Assembly: GCA_038134285.1 (NCBI GenBank)
Contig: JAYPUW010000001.1
Location: 62,001 to 126,000, forward strand
Origin: UBA3478 sp038134285
GTDB lineage: Bacteria > Bacteroidota > Bacteroidia > Flavobacteriales > Flavobacteriaceae
DNA length: 64,000 nucleotides
Direction of reading: 5' to 3'
Part shown: in pieces, positions 37,161 through 45,235 of the stretch
Position numbering within the stretch: the first letter of the stretch is position 1
Layout of the letters: each line of letters begins with the position of its first letter
The notes under the pieces: generated by a model
The model's input: only the letters and a program-made list of their open reading frames with translations
Told to the model about the DNA's origin: nothing
Databases searched by the model: none
Made by a program: the position numbers and the translations under genes

Positions 37161-38216
37161 TTATTCGTTTTCAGCATCTGCAGCCTCAATGGCTGCGATA
37201 TCTCTATTACTAAACTGTTTTAATAGGTTCGCCGTCAAGGCAGTAACTACTGAACCCACGACCACGGCAAGAACGAATACGAGGGGTTTATTATAAAAAA
37301 ACCACTGTGCGATTCCTAACACAGGTGTGCTCAATTCTAGTAAAAAGATTCCTGCAATTAGACCTGCCGTAGTTGATCCGGCAACCGTAGCGATAGTTAC
37401 TCTCAACAAGTCTCCTGCCGCTAAAGGAATGACGATTTCAGTGAAGCCTCCGACTATAGCATAGATCCATGAACTCTTGGCATAATTTCGTTCGGTTTTA
37501 GTATACAAAGACGGCTTCAAAAACGTAGCTAAGCACATTCCAAGTGGCGGAACGATTACGATAGCGCCACAAATACCTAGTGGAACATACAATTCTAAGT
37601 CCATGACAGCAGTGGCAAAGGTGCTCTGCGTTTTACTGAAGGGCCCACCGTAATCAACCCCTCCGAGAATTCCCATCACAGCACCCATAATCGCTGATCC
37701 TTGCTCTCCTAGATTGGATAATATTTGCGATAGAGACACCATAAGTGCTGCTATCGGAGGGCCTAATAAATATACCATAAATAGCACCACAACCAGAGTG
37801 CTCAGCACCGGAGCCAAAAATCCCCAAGTACTTTGGAGTATAGCAGGCAACTCTACCTTAAGTAGCATGTAAGTCACGTATCCAACTAAAATTCCGCCTA
37901 CCAAGGCCCCTAAGTATCCAGTGTCAATCTGTTGAGCCAGAATACCGATAATAAATCCCGGAGCTATTCCTGGAGTTTCTGAAATACTATATGCGGTATA
38001 GGCTGCCATTATGGGAACAAAAAAGGTAAGTCCAATAGTACCGACATCTTTGAAGACCTTCCAAATCGAATCGTCTGCAACATTGGTTCCGCCTAAGACC
38101 GCAAGACTTCCGACCATACCTCCGATGAGCAATATGGGCAGCATATAAGAAACCCCGGTGCGAAAATGCACCCCGGTGTTTCTAAATATCTCTTTCGTTT
38201 CACTCCAAAAATTCAT
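37161..38216 (-). CDS. PTS fructose-family IIC permease
   Basis: A 351-residue inner-membrane sugar channel with about nine to ten hydrophobic helices. Fructose-family motifs are present: GVSYMLPILLIGGM near the N-terminus, ETPGIAPGFIIG, GVDYGGPFSKTQS (matching the DLGGPFNK motif) and GFTEIVIPLAAGDLLRV (matching the EGAIPFA loop involved in sugar binding). It starts 10 bp after IIA and ends 13 bp before IIB. The family handles fructose, mannitol-like polyols, mannosyl-glycerate and other sugars, so the substrate is not fixed by family. No 1-phosphofructokinase is encoded alongside. Confidence 0.9.
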   Translation of the reverse strand: MNFWSETKEIFRNTGVHFRTGVSYMLPILLIGGMVGSLAVLGGTNVADDSIWKVFKDVGTIGLTFFVPIMAAYTAYSISETPGIAPGFIIGILAQQIDTGYLGALVGGILVGYVTYMLLKVELPAILQSTWGFLAPVLSTLVVVLFMVYLLGPPIAALMVSLSQILSNLGEQGSAIMGAVMGILGGVDYGGPFSKTQSTFATAVMDLELYVPLGICGAIVIVPPLGMCLATFLKPSLYTKTERNYAKSSWIYAIVGGFTEIVIPLAAGDLLRVTIATVAGSTTAGLIAGIFLLELSTPVLGIAQWFFYNKPLVFVLAVVVGSVVTALTANLLKQFSNRDIAAIEAADAENE

Positions 38217-38226
38217 AAGCTAAGAG

Positions 38227-38664
38227 TTAATGATTTGTAAAAGACGCTTGAATTTCTTGTTCGGTTTGAGCTTTTTCCCAGACCGCTCTAACCTCTTCTT
38301 CTAAAGCCAGTGTGGCAATTTGAGACATGAGCTCGATGTGATTGTTTTCTTCACCTTCAATCGCCTCAGGAATAGCCAAAGCGAGAATAAAACGTACCGG
38401 ATCATCGTCTTGATCCCAGGTTAAGTCTATGGTGCGCGCAAACGCAAAACCAGGTTCTACAACCGTACTTGAAGCCGCATGAGGAATCGCAATACCATAA
38501 CCACAATAGGTCGAAAGCGTCGCCTCTCGAGCCAAAACTTCAGCAGCATAAGCTTGCGCATCGCGAATAACCCCTGATTGAGCCAAACCCTCTGCGATGG
38601 CGTGAATCGCGGCTTGTTTTGAGTCGACTTGAAGCGAAAGATTTATATAAGCTGGGGCTGGCAT
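38227..38664 (-). CDS. PTS fructose/mannitol-type IIA component
   Basis: A 145-residue cytoplasmic phosphotransfer domain of the fructose/mannitol IIA family (PTS-EIIA type 2). The phosphorylated His62 is in GYGIAIPHAASS, an intact version of the family's GIAIPH motif. The downstream VRFILALAIPE strand and the HIELMSQIATLAL helix are typical. It takes phosphate from HPr and gives it to IIB. It is a single-domain protein encoded 5 bp after the epimerase gene and 10 bp before IIC. Confidence 0.9.
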   Translation of the reverse strand: MPAPAYINLSLQVDSKQAAIHAIAEGLAQSGVIRDAQAYAAEVLAREATLSTYCGYGIAIPHAASSTVVEPGFAFARTIDLTWDQDDDPVRFILALAIPEAIEGEENNHIELMSQIATLALEEEVRAVWEKAQTEQEIQASFTNH

Positions 38665-38669
38665 AGCGT

Positions 38670-39380
38670 TTATTTAGAGGATTGTTGGGCTTTTTGAATA
38701 GCGGCTGCACATCTCTTTAGCCCAGCTGTAATACCCTCTGGATCTTTGAAAATAGCAGATGATAAGACCACTACATCAGGTTCACATTCAATAAGGGGTG
38801 CTAGATTATCAGCTCGGATTCCGCCATCGATCGCAATCTCGCACTTTGGATTTTTCTCATCAACCAACTTTCGGGCACGCCTTAAGAGGTCGAGGCATGA
38901 GCGTCTCCATCCCCAGTTGTCTTTTCCGTCAGTCTCATCTACCCCATGTACGACAATATGTAATCGATCAATATCGTAGATCGACTCTTCTACAAATGAT
39001 AAAGGAGTATACAGACCAATGGTCAATCCAATCTTCATCTTACGTTCGCGGCACCAATTGATGATGTAAGCGAGAGGAGCTCCTATAAAATGTTCGGCAG
39101 GAATGATCAGCATATTGGTGCCTACCTGAGCCAGCTTTTCTATAAATAACAAGTCACAGGTCTCTGTATAAATATGACATTCGATTGGCTTGTCTGTATA
39201 AGGGCGGATACCTTCAATAATTTGATGCCCCCCCATCAACTGCATATTCTTCAAATCATGCATGTCAGCAGCATCAGAGTGAATGTAATCTGCTCCGGCC
39301 TCTGTGGCTTCTTTAACAATATCAGCTAGGTGTCCATAATCTACATGGGCTAATCCTGCTGCAATTTTAATGTCTCTCAT
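38670..39380 (-). CDS. Ribulose-phosphate 3-epimerase-like protein
   Basis: A 236-residue TIM-barrel sugar-phosphate epimerase related to Rpe, AlsE and SgcE. Residues matching the metal and catalytic ligands of Rpe are present: His34 and Asp36 (YIHSDAADM), His69 (PIECHIYTE) and Asp185 (AIDGGIRADN). The usual N-terminal Ser-containing strand is altered (IAAGLAHVD). It lies between the Fe-alcohol dehydrogenase and PTS IIA genes with 5-10 bp spacing, so it likely acts on the sugar phosphate made by the PTS, for example epimerising a ketohexose 6-phosphate at C3 (inference). It could instead be a diverged Rpe. Confidence 0.85.
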   Translation of the reverse strand: MRDIKIAAGLAHVDYGHLADIVKEATEAGADYIHSDAADMHDLKNMQLMGGHQIIEGIRPYTDKPIECHIYTETCDLLFIEKLAQVGTNMLIIPAEHFIGAPLAYIINWCRERKMKIGLTIGLYTPLSFVEESIYDIDRLHIVVHGVDETDGKDNWGWRRSCLDLLRRARKLVDEKNPKCEIAIDGGIRADNLAPLIECEPDVVVLSSAIFKDPEGITAGLKRCAAAIQKAQQSSK

Positions 39381-39390
39381 TGTTGGCAGT

Positions 39391-40545
39391 TTAAGGTGTT
39401 GTAATACTTTGATGCATCATTTTCTTTAGGGTGCTCGATTGATCGGGCATCAACTGTTCTAGTAATGGGTGATCTTCAATCGCATCCTTTTCTTCAACTG
39501 TTAATTGGGCCCATTCTGTTGCTTTTGAAAGTTCGGTTTCTTCTAGAAATTCGAGCAATCGATTAACGAGAGCTTCTGGCTCGGGGGCCAATCCCAGATG
39601 ACGCGCTAGGCCTATGAATTTATCTGGGGCAGATTGGGCCTTAAAATTTAAGAATGCAGGATACACCATAGCCAGGGTCTCTCCGTGTGCAATCCTTGGA
39701 CAAATTCCTCCAATAATTTCTCCTAAAGGATGAGGTAAATCTGCTCCACCATTAGCCAAACACATTCCTGCTAAAGTATCGGCCCAAGCTAACGCTTCGC
39801 GCGCCTCACTGTCGGCCGGATTCTCCATTGCTCTCGGGACAAATTCCAAGACGCGACTTATTGCTTCAAAAGACATGTGTTCAGTAAGAGGAGAGGTTCT
39901 CTCACCTAAATAACTCTCAAAGGCATGGGTAAACGTATCAAACCCGGTGGCTGCGGTTACACGAGCAGGCACAGAATGCATAAGCTCAGGGTCGACAATT
40001 GACACAGACGGAAATAAATGTTTGTGAAATAACGTAACCTTTGAGGTATTATTAGTGTCGGTTACCACTGCTGCTTGAGTACAGTGCGATCCGGTTCCTG
40101 AGGTGGTGGTAAGCGTTACAATGGGTAAGGCTGAAGCTGGCGCATCATCTACACGAAACGGATGGTCGTATGTTGAAAGAGCCGACTCCCAATCCAAAAC
40201 TTTGTCTTTTCGGTAAAGGAGCCCTATTAATTTAGCGGTATCCAATACAGATCCTCCACCAATTCCCAAAACCACATTCGCATCAAAATCAGCGGCCTTA
40301 ATAATTCCATGCTCTACCCCTTCAAGAGTAGGGTTCGGAACTACTTGGTCAAAGAATTCGGTTTGAATGCCCTGTGCATTCAACAAGGACTCTATGCTGT
40401 CGTAAAGACCAGCAAGGGTTCCTCTGCGAGGTCTAGAAACAATCAGGCATCGATCTCCAAATCCGGCAATAATCTGCGGGATTTCTTTGCTCTTTCCGTT
40501 TCCGAAAAGCACTTGCGTGGGCATGAAAAATCGATAAGCGTTCAT
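39391..40545 (-). CDS. Iron-containing alcohol dehydrogenase
   Basis: A 384-residue NAD(P)-dependent dehydrogenase of the iron-containing (group III) family. The N-terminal nucleotide-binding motif VLGIGGGSVLDTAK and the TTSGTGS motif are intact. Metal ligands are visible as the Asp and first His in TGFDTFTHAFE, a His in GADLPHPLGEIIGG, and a His in RIAHGETLA. It is the second gene of the PTS operon, between tryptophanase (21 bp) and the epimerase (10 bp). It could interconvert a sugar or polyol phosphate and its carbonyl form, or reduce a small aldehyde; neither is shown by sequence. Confidence 0.88.
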   Translation of the reverse strand: MNAYRFFMPTQVLFGNGKSKEIPQIIAGFGDRCLIVSRPRRGTLAGLYDSIESLLNAQGIQTEFFDQVVPNPTLEGVEHGIIKAADFDANVVLGIGGGSVLDTAKLIGLLYRKDKVLDWESALSTYDHPFRVDDAPASALPIVTLTTTSGTGSHCTQAAVVTDTNNTSKVTLFHKHLFPSVSIVDPELMHSVPARVTAATGFDTFTHAFESYLGERTSPLTEHMSFEAISRVLEFVPRAMENPADSEAREALAWADTLAGMCLANGGADLPHPLGEIIGGICPRIAHGETLAMVYPAFLNFKAQSAPDKFIGLARHLGLAPEPEALVNRLLEFLEETELSKATEWAQLTVEEKDAIEDHPLLEQLMPDQSSTLKKMMHQSITTP

Positions 40546-40566
40546 AAATACTGTTCAAATTAAGAA

Positions 40567-41955
40567 TTAGGTCAATAATTCAAATCGCGCCGTAAAGTGT
40601 CTTAAACTCAAAATCGGTCCTTCATAGGTAATGCGCAGCCCTTTCATTTGATCACGACGCTTATACACATCTTCTAAAGCGTTTACAACCACATCCATAT
40701 GTCGATCAGTGTAAACGCGACGAGAAACAGTCAACCTTACCACCTCTAAATCTGGATAAATGATTTCTCCGGTCTTAGGGTCTTTTTTGGAGAAGGCGCA
40801 TGAACCTAATTCTACACCCCTAACCCCAGCCGTGCGATAAAGCTCAACAACTAGAGCTTGTCCAGGAAATTGAGATTGAGGAATATGCGGATAGAACTGC
40901 TGTGCGTCCACATAGACTCCATGCCCTCCTGTGGGTCTAATGATGGGGATCCCTCTCTCGGCTAATTGATCTCCAAGGTAGGCCACCTGAGCTATTCGGT
41001 AAGACAAATAATCCTCTTGTATTCCTTCATACAGCCCAATAGCTAAGGCTTCAAGGTCTCTTCCACTCATACCACCGTAGGTAACAAACCCTTCATTGAT
41101 GATTGCCAATTGATTGATCTGCGGAAAAAGATCCTCGTGTCGTGTACAAATAAACCCTCCAATATTCACTAATCCGTCTTTTTTAGAACTCATCACACAG
41201 CCATCTGCATACGAAAATAATTCGCGCGTAATCTCAATCATTTCTTTGTCTTGATATCCAGGCTCACGTTGCTTTATGAAATAACAATTTTCTGCGAAGC
41301 GCGCCGCGTCAATCATAAAGGGTATGCCATTAGCCCTCGCGATCTCTGAAACTGAACGAATGTTCTCCATAGAGACTGGCTGGCCACCATTACCGTTACT
41401 GGTTACTGTTATGATGATAAGTGGAATATTTTCAGCTCCGTTTTCTTTGATGAAAGCATTGAGCTTCTCGATATCCATATTCCCCTTAAAAGGATGTTCG
41501 ATGGAATTCACACGCCTTCCTTCTTCTATGATAAGATCGATTGGGATAGCTCCAGCAATTTCTGCATGACCCTTAAAGCTGTCAAAATGAAGATTCCCCA
41601 GAACGTATCCTCCTTTTTTAACGTAAAGTTGGGCCATGATAAAATCAGCCGCTCTCCCCTGGTGAGTAGGTTGAACAAACTTAAATCCTGTAATATCCTC
41701 TACAGAGCGTTGAAGGTTAAAGAAACTCTTGCTGCCGGCATACGACTCGTCTCCCATCATGACTCCTCCCCACTGATTACTACTCATTGCTGAGGTACCG
41801 CTGTCAGTAAGCATATCGACATAGACATGATCTGCATGTAGCTTAAATACATTGTAGTGTGCCTCTTTAATCCATTGCTCTCTTTGCGCTCGTGTAGTGC
41901 GCTTAATGGGTTCGATTACCTTTATTCTAAAAGGCTCGGCATTTTGAAATTGCAT
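40567..41955 (-). CDS. tnaA: Tryptophanase (beta-eliminating lyase)
   Basis: A 462-residue pyridoxal-phosphate enzyme of the tryptophanase/tyrosine phenol-lyase family, releasing pyruvate and ammonia. The PLP Lys is in MSSKKDGLVNIGGF (about Lys259). Three residues that separate the two activities favour tryptophanase: Asp125 in LHFDSFKGH (Asp137 in E. coli TnaA; Thr in the phenol-lyase), Leu in GVRGVELGS (Arg in the phenol-lyase) and His453 in LRHFTARF (His463 in TnaA; Phe in the phenol-lyase). Some stretches (VNIGGF, VSRRVYT) do resemble the phenol-lyase. It is the first gene of the PTS operon; its product is indole plus pyruvate if the call is right. Confidence 0.82.
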   Translation of the reverse strand: MQFQNAEPFRIKVIEPIKRTTRAQREQWIKEAHYNVFKLHADHVYVDMLTDSGTSAMSSNQWGGVMMGDESYAGSKSFFNLQRSVEDITGFKFVQPTHQGRAADFIMAQLYVKKGGYVLGNLHFDSFKGHAEIAGAIPIDLIIEEGRRVNSIEHPFKGNMDIEKLNAFIKENGAENIPLIIITVTSNGNGGQPVSMENIRSVSEIARANGIPFMIDAARFAENCYFIKQREPGYQDKEMIEITRELFSYADGCVMSSKKDGLVNIGGFICTRHEDLFPQINQLAIINEGFVTYGGMSGRDLEALAIGLYEGIQEDYLSYRIAQVAYLGDQLAERGIPIIRPTGGHGVYVDAQQFYPHIPQSQFPGQALVVELYRTAGVRGVELGSCAFSKKDPKTGEIIYPDLEVVRLTVSRRVYTDRHMDVVVNALEDVYKRRDQMKGLRITYEGPILSLRHFTARFELLT

Positions 41956-42036
41956 GATAGGTCAGATTAGATCTTTTTAAATGTAACGATTTTTATAACC
42001 CTCTCCTTATCCTTTCATTCTACCCTAAATAGAGGC

Positions 42037-42066
42037 CAAAAAAAATCGCCCCAAATTGGGGCGATT
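42037..42066 (-). terminator. Intrinsic terminator after plug-domain gene
   Basis: A ten-pair stem AATCGCCCCA/TGGGGCGATT with a three-base loop, followed on the minus strand by a run of seven or more T. It lies 23 bp past the stop of the minus-strand plug-domain gene and separates it from the tryptophanase operon. Because the stem also has A/T on the other side, it is close to bidirectional. Confidence 0.85.
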
Positions 42067-42089
42067 CATCAATCTTATAAAATGTAGAG

Positions 42090-42488
42090 CTACTGCCGCT
42101 TCGTAGTAATAATCACTACTCCACCGGCTCCCATGAATCCGTATTGCGCGAGGTCTTGAGGGTTCTTCAGAACACGTATTCTTGCGATTTCGAGCGGATT
42201 AATTGTTGAGGCTGCCTGAGAGAAATCTCCTACCTGTGTCCCGTCAATGATAAAGAGCGCCTGCTTAGGATTGTTTACACTGCTTACCCCTCGCAAGAAC
42301 ACTTGAGCACTCGAGTCATTACCACGGATTTGAAGACCTGATTGCTGACGCAAGCGATCGAGCAAGCTTAAGTTGCCTAGATTTTGAGATTCTGTCTCTT
42401 GCACGGCAACTGTTGAAGTTTTCGTGCTTGAACAACTCGCCAAAAGCACCACGGCGAATAGAGCAAAGAGGATTCTATATGTTTTCAA
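42090..42488 (-). CDS. Stand-alone TonB plug-domain lipoprotein
   Basis: A 132-residue lipoprotein (lipobox LLASC, Cys19) consisting only of a TonB-receptor plug domain: LLDRLRQQSGLQIRG, VFLRGVSSVNNPKQALFIIDGTQVGD and IRVLKNPQDLAQYGFMGAGGVVIITTK. The beta-barrel that normally follows is absent, and the stop is followed by a good terminator, so this is a complete gene rather than a truncation product. Small plug-only lipoproteins of this kind occur in Bacteroidota, without a settled function. It is monocistronic by position. Confidence 0.78.
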   Translation of the reverse strand: MKTYRILFALFAVVLLASCSSTKTSTVAVQETESQNLGNLSLLDRLRQQSGLQIRGNDSSAQVFLRGVSSVNNPKQALFIIDGTQVGDFSQAASTINPLEIARIRVLKNPQDLAQYGFMGAGGVVIITTKRQ

Positions 42489-42643
42489 AATGCGTTTATC
42501 TACTAATTGAGGTGAAAAGTTAAGTTTTAAAAAACATATTTGAAGCTTAGATACTGTTAAAGTCTCTCTGTCTAAGTGTTAAAATGGGCTCGATTAGAGG
42601 TTCGCTCTTTGAGACTATGAGAGACTATCTTATCTTTTCATCT

Positions 42644-43711
42644 ATGACCACGCCAAAAACACTCAACGTCCTCGTCGTAGGATGTGGCAATATGGGGGCT
42701 TCTCATGCAATAGCCTACGAGCAGCATCCTGGATACCAAATATGCGGTCTGGTATCACGCGGCAATAGCAAAGAGCTTCTAAATACTGAGCTGCAAGGCG
42801 ACTATCAATGCTTTGACGATTATGCAAAAGCCTTGGAACAGAGCGATCCTGATGTTGTTTGCATCTCAACCTACCCCGAAACCCACGAGCCTTTCACGCT
42901 TATGGCGCTTGAAAAGGGCTGCCACGTATTTCTTGAAAAACCAATCGCAACCACGGTTGAAGGCGGTAGACGTATCCTAGAGGCCGCAGAATCAGCCAAT
43001 AGGAAAGTAGTCGTCGGATACATCTTAAGACACCATATCGTCTGGAAGCGGTTTATTGAAGAGGCTCAAAAAATGGGGAAGCCCTTAGTGATGCGCATGA
43101 ACCTCAATCAACAGAGCCAAGGTTATATGTGGGATGTGCACCGCAGCCTCATGAACTCTTTAAGCCCGATTGTAGATTGCGGAGTTCACTATTTAGACGT
43201 TATGTGTCAAATGACACAAGCAAAGCCGATTAGTGTCTCGGCAATCGGAGCACGCTTAACTGATGACATCCCTGCAGATAATTACAATTACGGTCAGCTA
43301 CAGATTCGTTTTGACGACGGATCGGTGGGCTGGTACGAGGCAGGATGGGGGCCAATGGTCAGTGAAACCGCCTTTTTTGTCAAAGACATATTCGGTCCAA
43401 AAGGAAGCGTCTCGCTCACCCAAGATCAACAGCGCTCAGACTGTGTAGACGGCCATTCTAAGGCTGATCTTATGCTCATACATCACGCCGACATCGACAG
43501 CAACAATACCTTTTTGAAGAAAGACGAGTATATTCGATTCGAGCATAGTCCAGAGCACCAAGAATTGTGTGATAACGAGCAGGCCTTTTTGTATGAAGCT
43601 ATATTAGAAGATCGTGACTTAAGCAACCATCTGAATGACGCGATTACAAGCCTTCAAATAGCCCTAGCATGCGACCAATCCGTAAAAGAAGAACGAACCA
43701 TTTTGCTTTAA
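42644..43711 (+). CDS. Gfo/Idh/MocA family oxidoreductase
   Basis: A 355-residue NAD(P)-dependent oxidoreductase with a Rossmann motif VVGCGNMGASHA, the catalytic Lys in FLEKPIATT, and a DCGVHYLDVM segment in place of the usual GGxxxDxxxH site. I chose the ATG at 42644 (MTTPKTLNVLVVG), because the 20 residues before it from an ATG at 42584 have no family match. No signal peptide, so cytoplasmic. It is 10 bp before an S10 carboxypeptidase gene and starts the plus-strand run to 51170. The substrate is likely a sugar or inositol-like compound. Confidence 0.82.
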   Translation: MTTPKTLNVLVVGCGNMGASHAIAYEQHPGYQICGLVSRGNSKELLNTELQGDYQCFDDYAKALEQSDPDVVCISTYPETHEPFTLMALEKGCHVFLEKPIATTVEGGRRILEAAESANRKVVVGYILRHHIVWKRFIEEAQKMGKPLVMRMNLNQQSQGYMWDVHRSLMNSLSPIVDCGVHYLDVMCQMTQAKPISVSAIGARLTDDIPADNYNYGQLQIRFDDGSVGWYEAGWGPMVSETAFFVKDIFGPKGSVSLTQDQQRSDCVDGHSKADLMLIHHADIDSNNTFLKKDEYIRFEHSPEHQELCDNEQAFLYEAILEDRDLSNHLNDAITSLQIALACDQSVKEERTILL

Positions 43712-43721
43712 ATATAGTTTT

Positions 43722-45197
43722 ATGAAAAACCTTTTTACCCTTTGCGCATTGTCTATAGCCGCCCTGAGCATGGCGCAGCGCAGCCTTCCGTCAGACACCT
43801 TAAGCATCAAAAACGATCGTATTCGAGTCGGATCAGAGTGGCTCGATTACTCGGTTGAAGTCGGAACACAGCCCGTTTGGGACACCGACGGCAGTGAAAT
43901 TGCTTACTTGCAGTACACCTACTACAAACGCTCTGGTGTCAACAGCGAAACCCGACCACTCATTATGAGCTTCAATGGCGGGCCCGGTTCTGGTTCTGTT
44001 TGGATGCATTTGGCGTATACTGGCCCTAAAGTGTTACGGGTAGACGATGAGGGGTATCCGATCCAACCTTATGGAGTCAAAGACAATCCAAACACAGTAC
44101 TCACTGATGCTGACATAGTCTACATCAATCCTGTGAATACCGGATATTCAAGAACCATTCCTTTAAGCGGCAAAGAAGTCGATCGAAAAAAATTCTTCGG
44201 TATAGACGCTGACATTACCTATCTCGCCGAATGGCTCAACACCTTCGTCACGCGTCACAACAAATGGCGTGCACCGAAATACATCATCGGAGAAAGCTAC
44301 GGAGGTACCCGAGTGATGGGCCTAGCTCTAACGCTCCAAGAATCGCAATGGATGTACCTCAACGGAGTCATCATGGTGAGTCCAGCTGATTATCAAGTAT
44401 TACGTGTAGGAGGTCCGGTCTCAGAGGCGCTTAACGTCCCTTATTATTCTGCAGCAGCATGGTACCACAATCAGCTTTCAAGCGAACTGCAACAACTGTC
44501 TTTAGAAAACCTACTCGAGATCACCGAAGCTTTCACGGTAGACACCTTACTGCCTGCGCTCGCTAAAGGCGGATCTCTCTCACCCGGAGACCGCGACCAA
44601 ATCGCCTCAGATATGGCTCGCTATACCGGACTCAGCAAATCGGATATTCTGGCGCTGAACCTCTCGGTTCCGACCGGCTATTTCTGGAAGAACTTACTTA
44701 AAGACGAAGGCTATACCGTGGGTCGCCTAGACAGCCGTTACAAAGGGGTCGATAAGGTTGGTGTAGGAACGCGTCCTGAATACAATTCAGAACTTACCTC
44801 TTGGCTCCACAGCTTCACACCGGCAATCAATTACTACTACAATGAGGTGCTCGGCTTCAGAACTGATGTGAAATATAACATGTTTGGCCCGGTGAGACCC
44901 TGGGAAGATGACCGTGTCAATACCCGTGAAGACCTGAGGGCAGCGATGGCCGAAAACCCCTATTTACATGTATTGAATCAATCAGGCTATTTCGACGGTG
45001 CAACCACCTATTTCAATGCCAAATACACGCTGTGGCAGATTGATCCTAGTGGTAAATTCAATGACCGTCTTCAATTCAAAGGATACGAATCAGGGCATAT
45101 GATGTATCTGCGTGCAGAAGACCTTAAGGCCGCCAATGAAGACCTAAAAAGCTTCATTCAACAAACCCAAACTAAAGGAAATCCCGCTAAATACTAG
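43722..45197 (+). CDS. Serine carboxypeptidase, peptidase S10
   Basis: A 491-residue exported carboxypeptidase with a signal peptide (LSIAALSMAQ). The alpha/beta hydrolase core shows the oxyanion-hole motif SFNGGPGSGSVWMH, the nucleophile Ser192 in IIGESYGGTRV, a late Asp in FDGAT and the His in YESGHMMYL. These are the catalytic residues of family S10. It is predicted to remove C-terminal residues from peptides in the periplasm. A terminator hairpin straddles its stop codon, so transcription of the genes downstream probably needs their own promoter or read-through. Confidence 0.88.
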   Translation: MKNLFTLCALSIAALSMAQRSLPSDTLSIKNDRIRVGSEWLDYSVEVGTQPVWDTDGSEIAYLQYTYYKRSGVNSETRPLIMSFNGGPGSGSVWMHLAYTGPKVLRVDDEGYPIQPYGVKDNPNTVLTDADIVYINPVNTGYSRTIPLSGKEVDRKKFFGIDADITYLAEWLNTFVTRHNKWRAPKYIIGESYGGTRVMGLALTLQESQWMYLNGVIMVSPADYQVLRVGGPVSEALNVPYYSAAAWYHNQLSSELQQLSLENLLEITEAFTVDTLLPALAKGGSLSPGDRDQIASDMARYTGLSKSDILALNLSVPTGYFWKNLLKDEGYTVGRLDSRYKGVDKVGVGTRPEYNSELTSWLHSFTPAINYYYNEVLGFRTDVKYNMFGPVRPWEDDRVNTREDLRAAMAENPYLHVLNQSGYFDGATTYFNAKYTLWQIDPSGKFNDRLQFKGYESGHMMYLRAEDLKAANEDLKSFIQQTQTKGNPAKY

Positions 45198-45208
45198 CGG
45201 GATTTTCC
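45179..45208 (+). terminator. Intrinsic terminator overlapping the S10 stop codon
   Basis: AAATCCCGCT and AGCGGGATTT form a ten-pair stem with a seven-base loop, followed by a T-rich tail. The carboxypeptidase stop codon TAG (45195-45197) lies at the loop/stem border, so the hairpin covers the last codons of the gene. The next gene starts 28 bp later. Confidence 0.8.
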
Positions 45209-45235
45209 CTTTAATAACAACCGAACACCACCCAG

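Noticed and set aside
40567..41955. Tyrosine phenol-lyase
   Set aside because: Some stretches look like the phenol-lyase, but the three specificity positions are Asp, Leu and His as in tryptophanase rather than Thr, Arg and Phe. The alternative is kept as possible.
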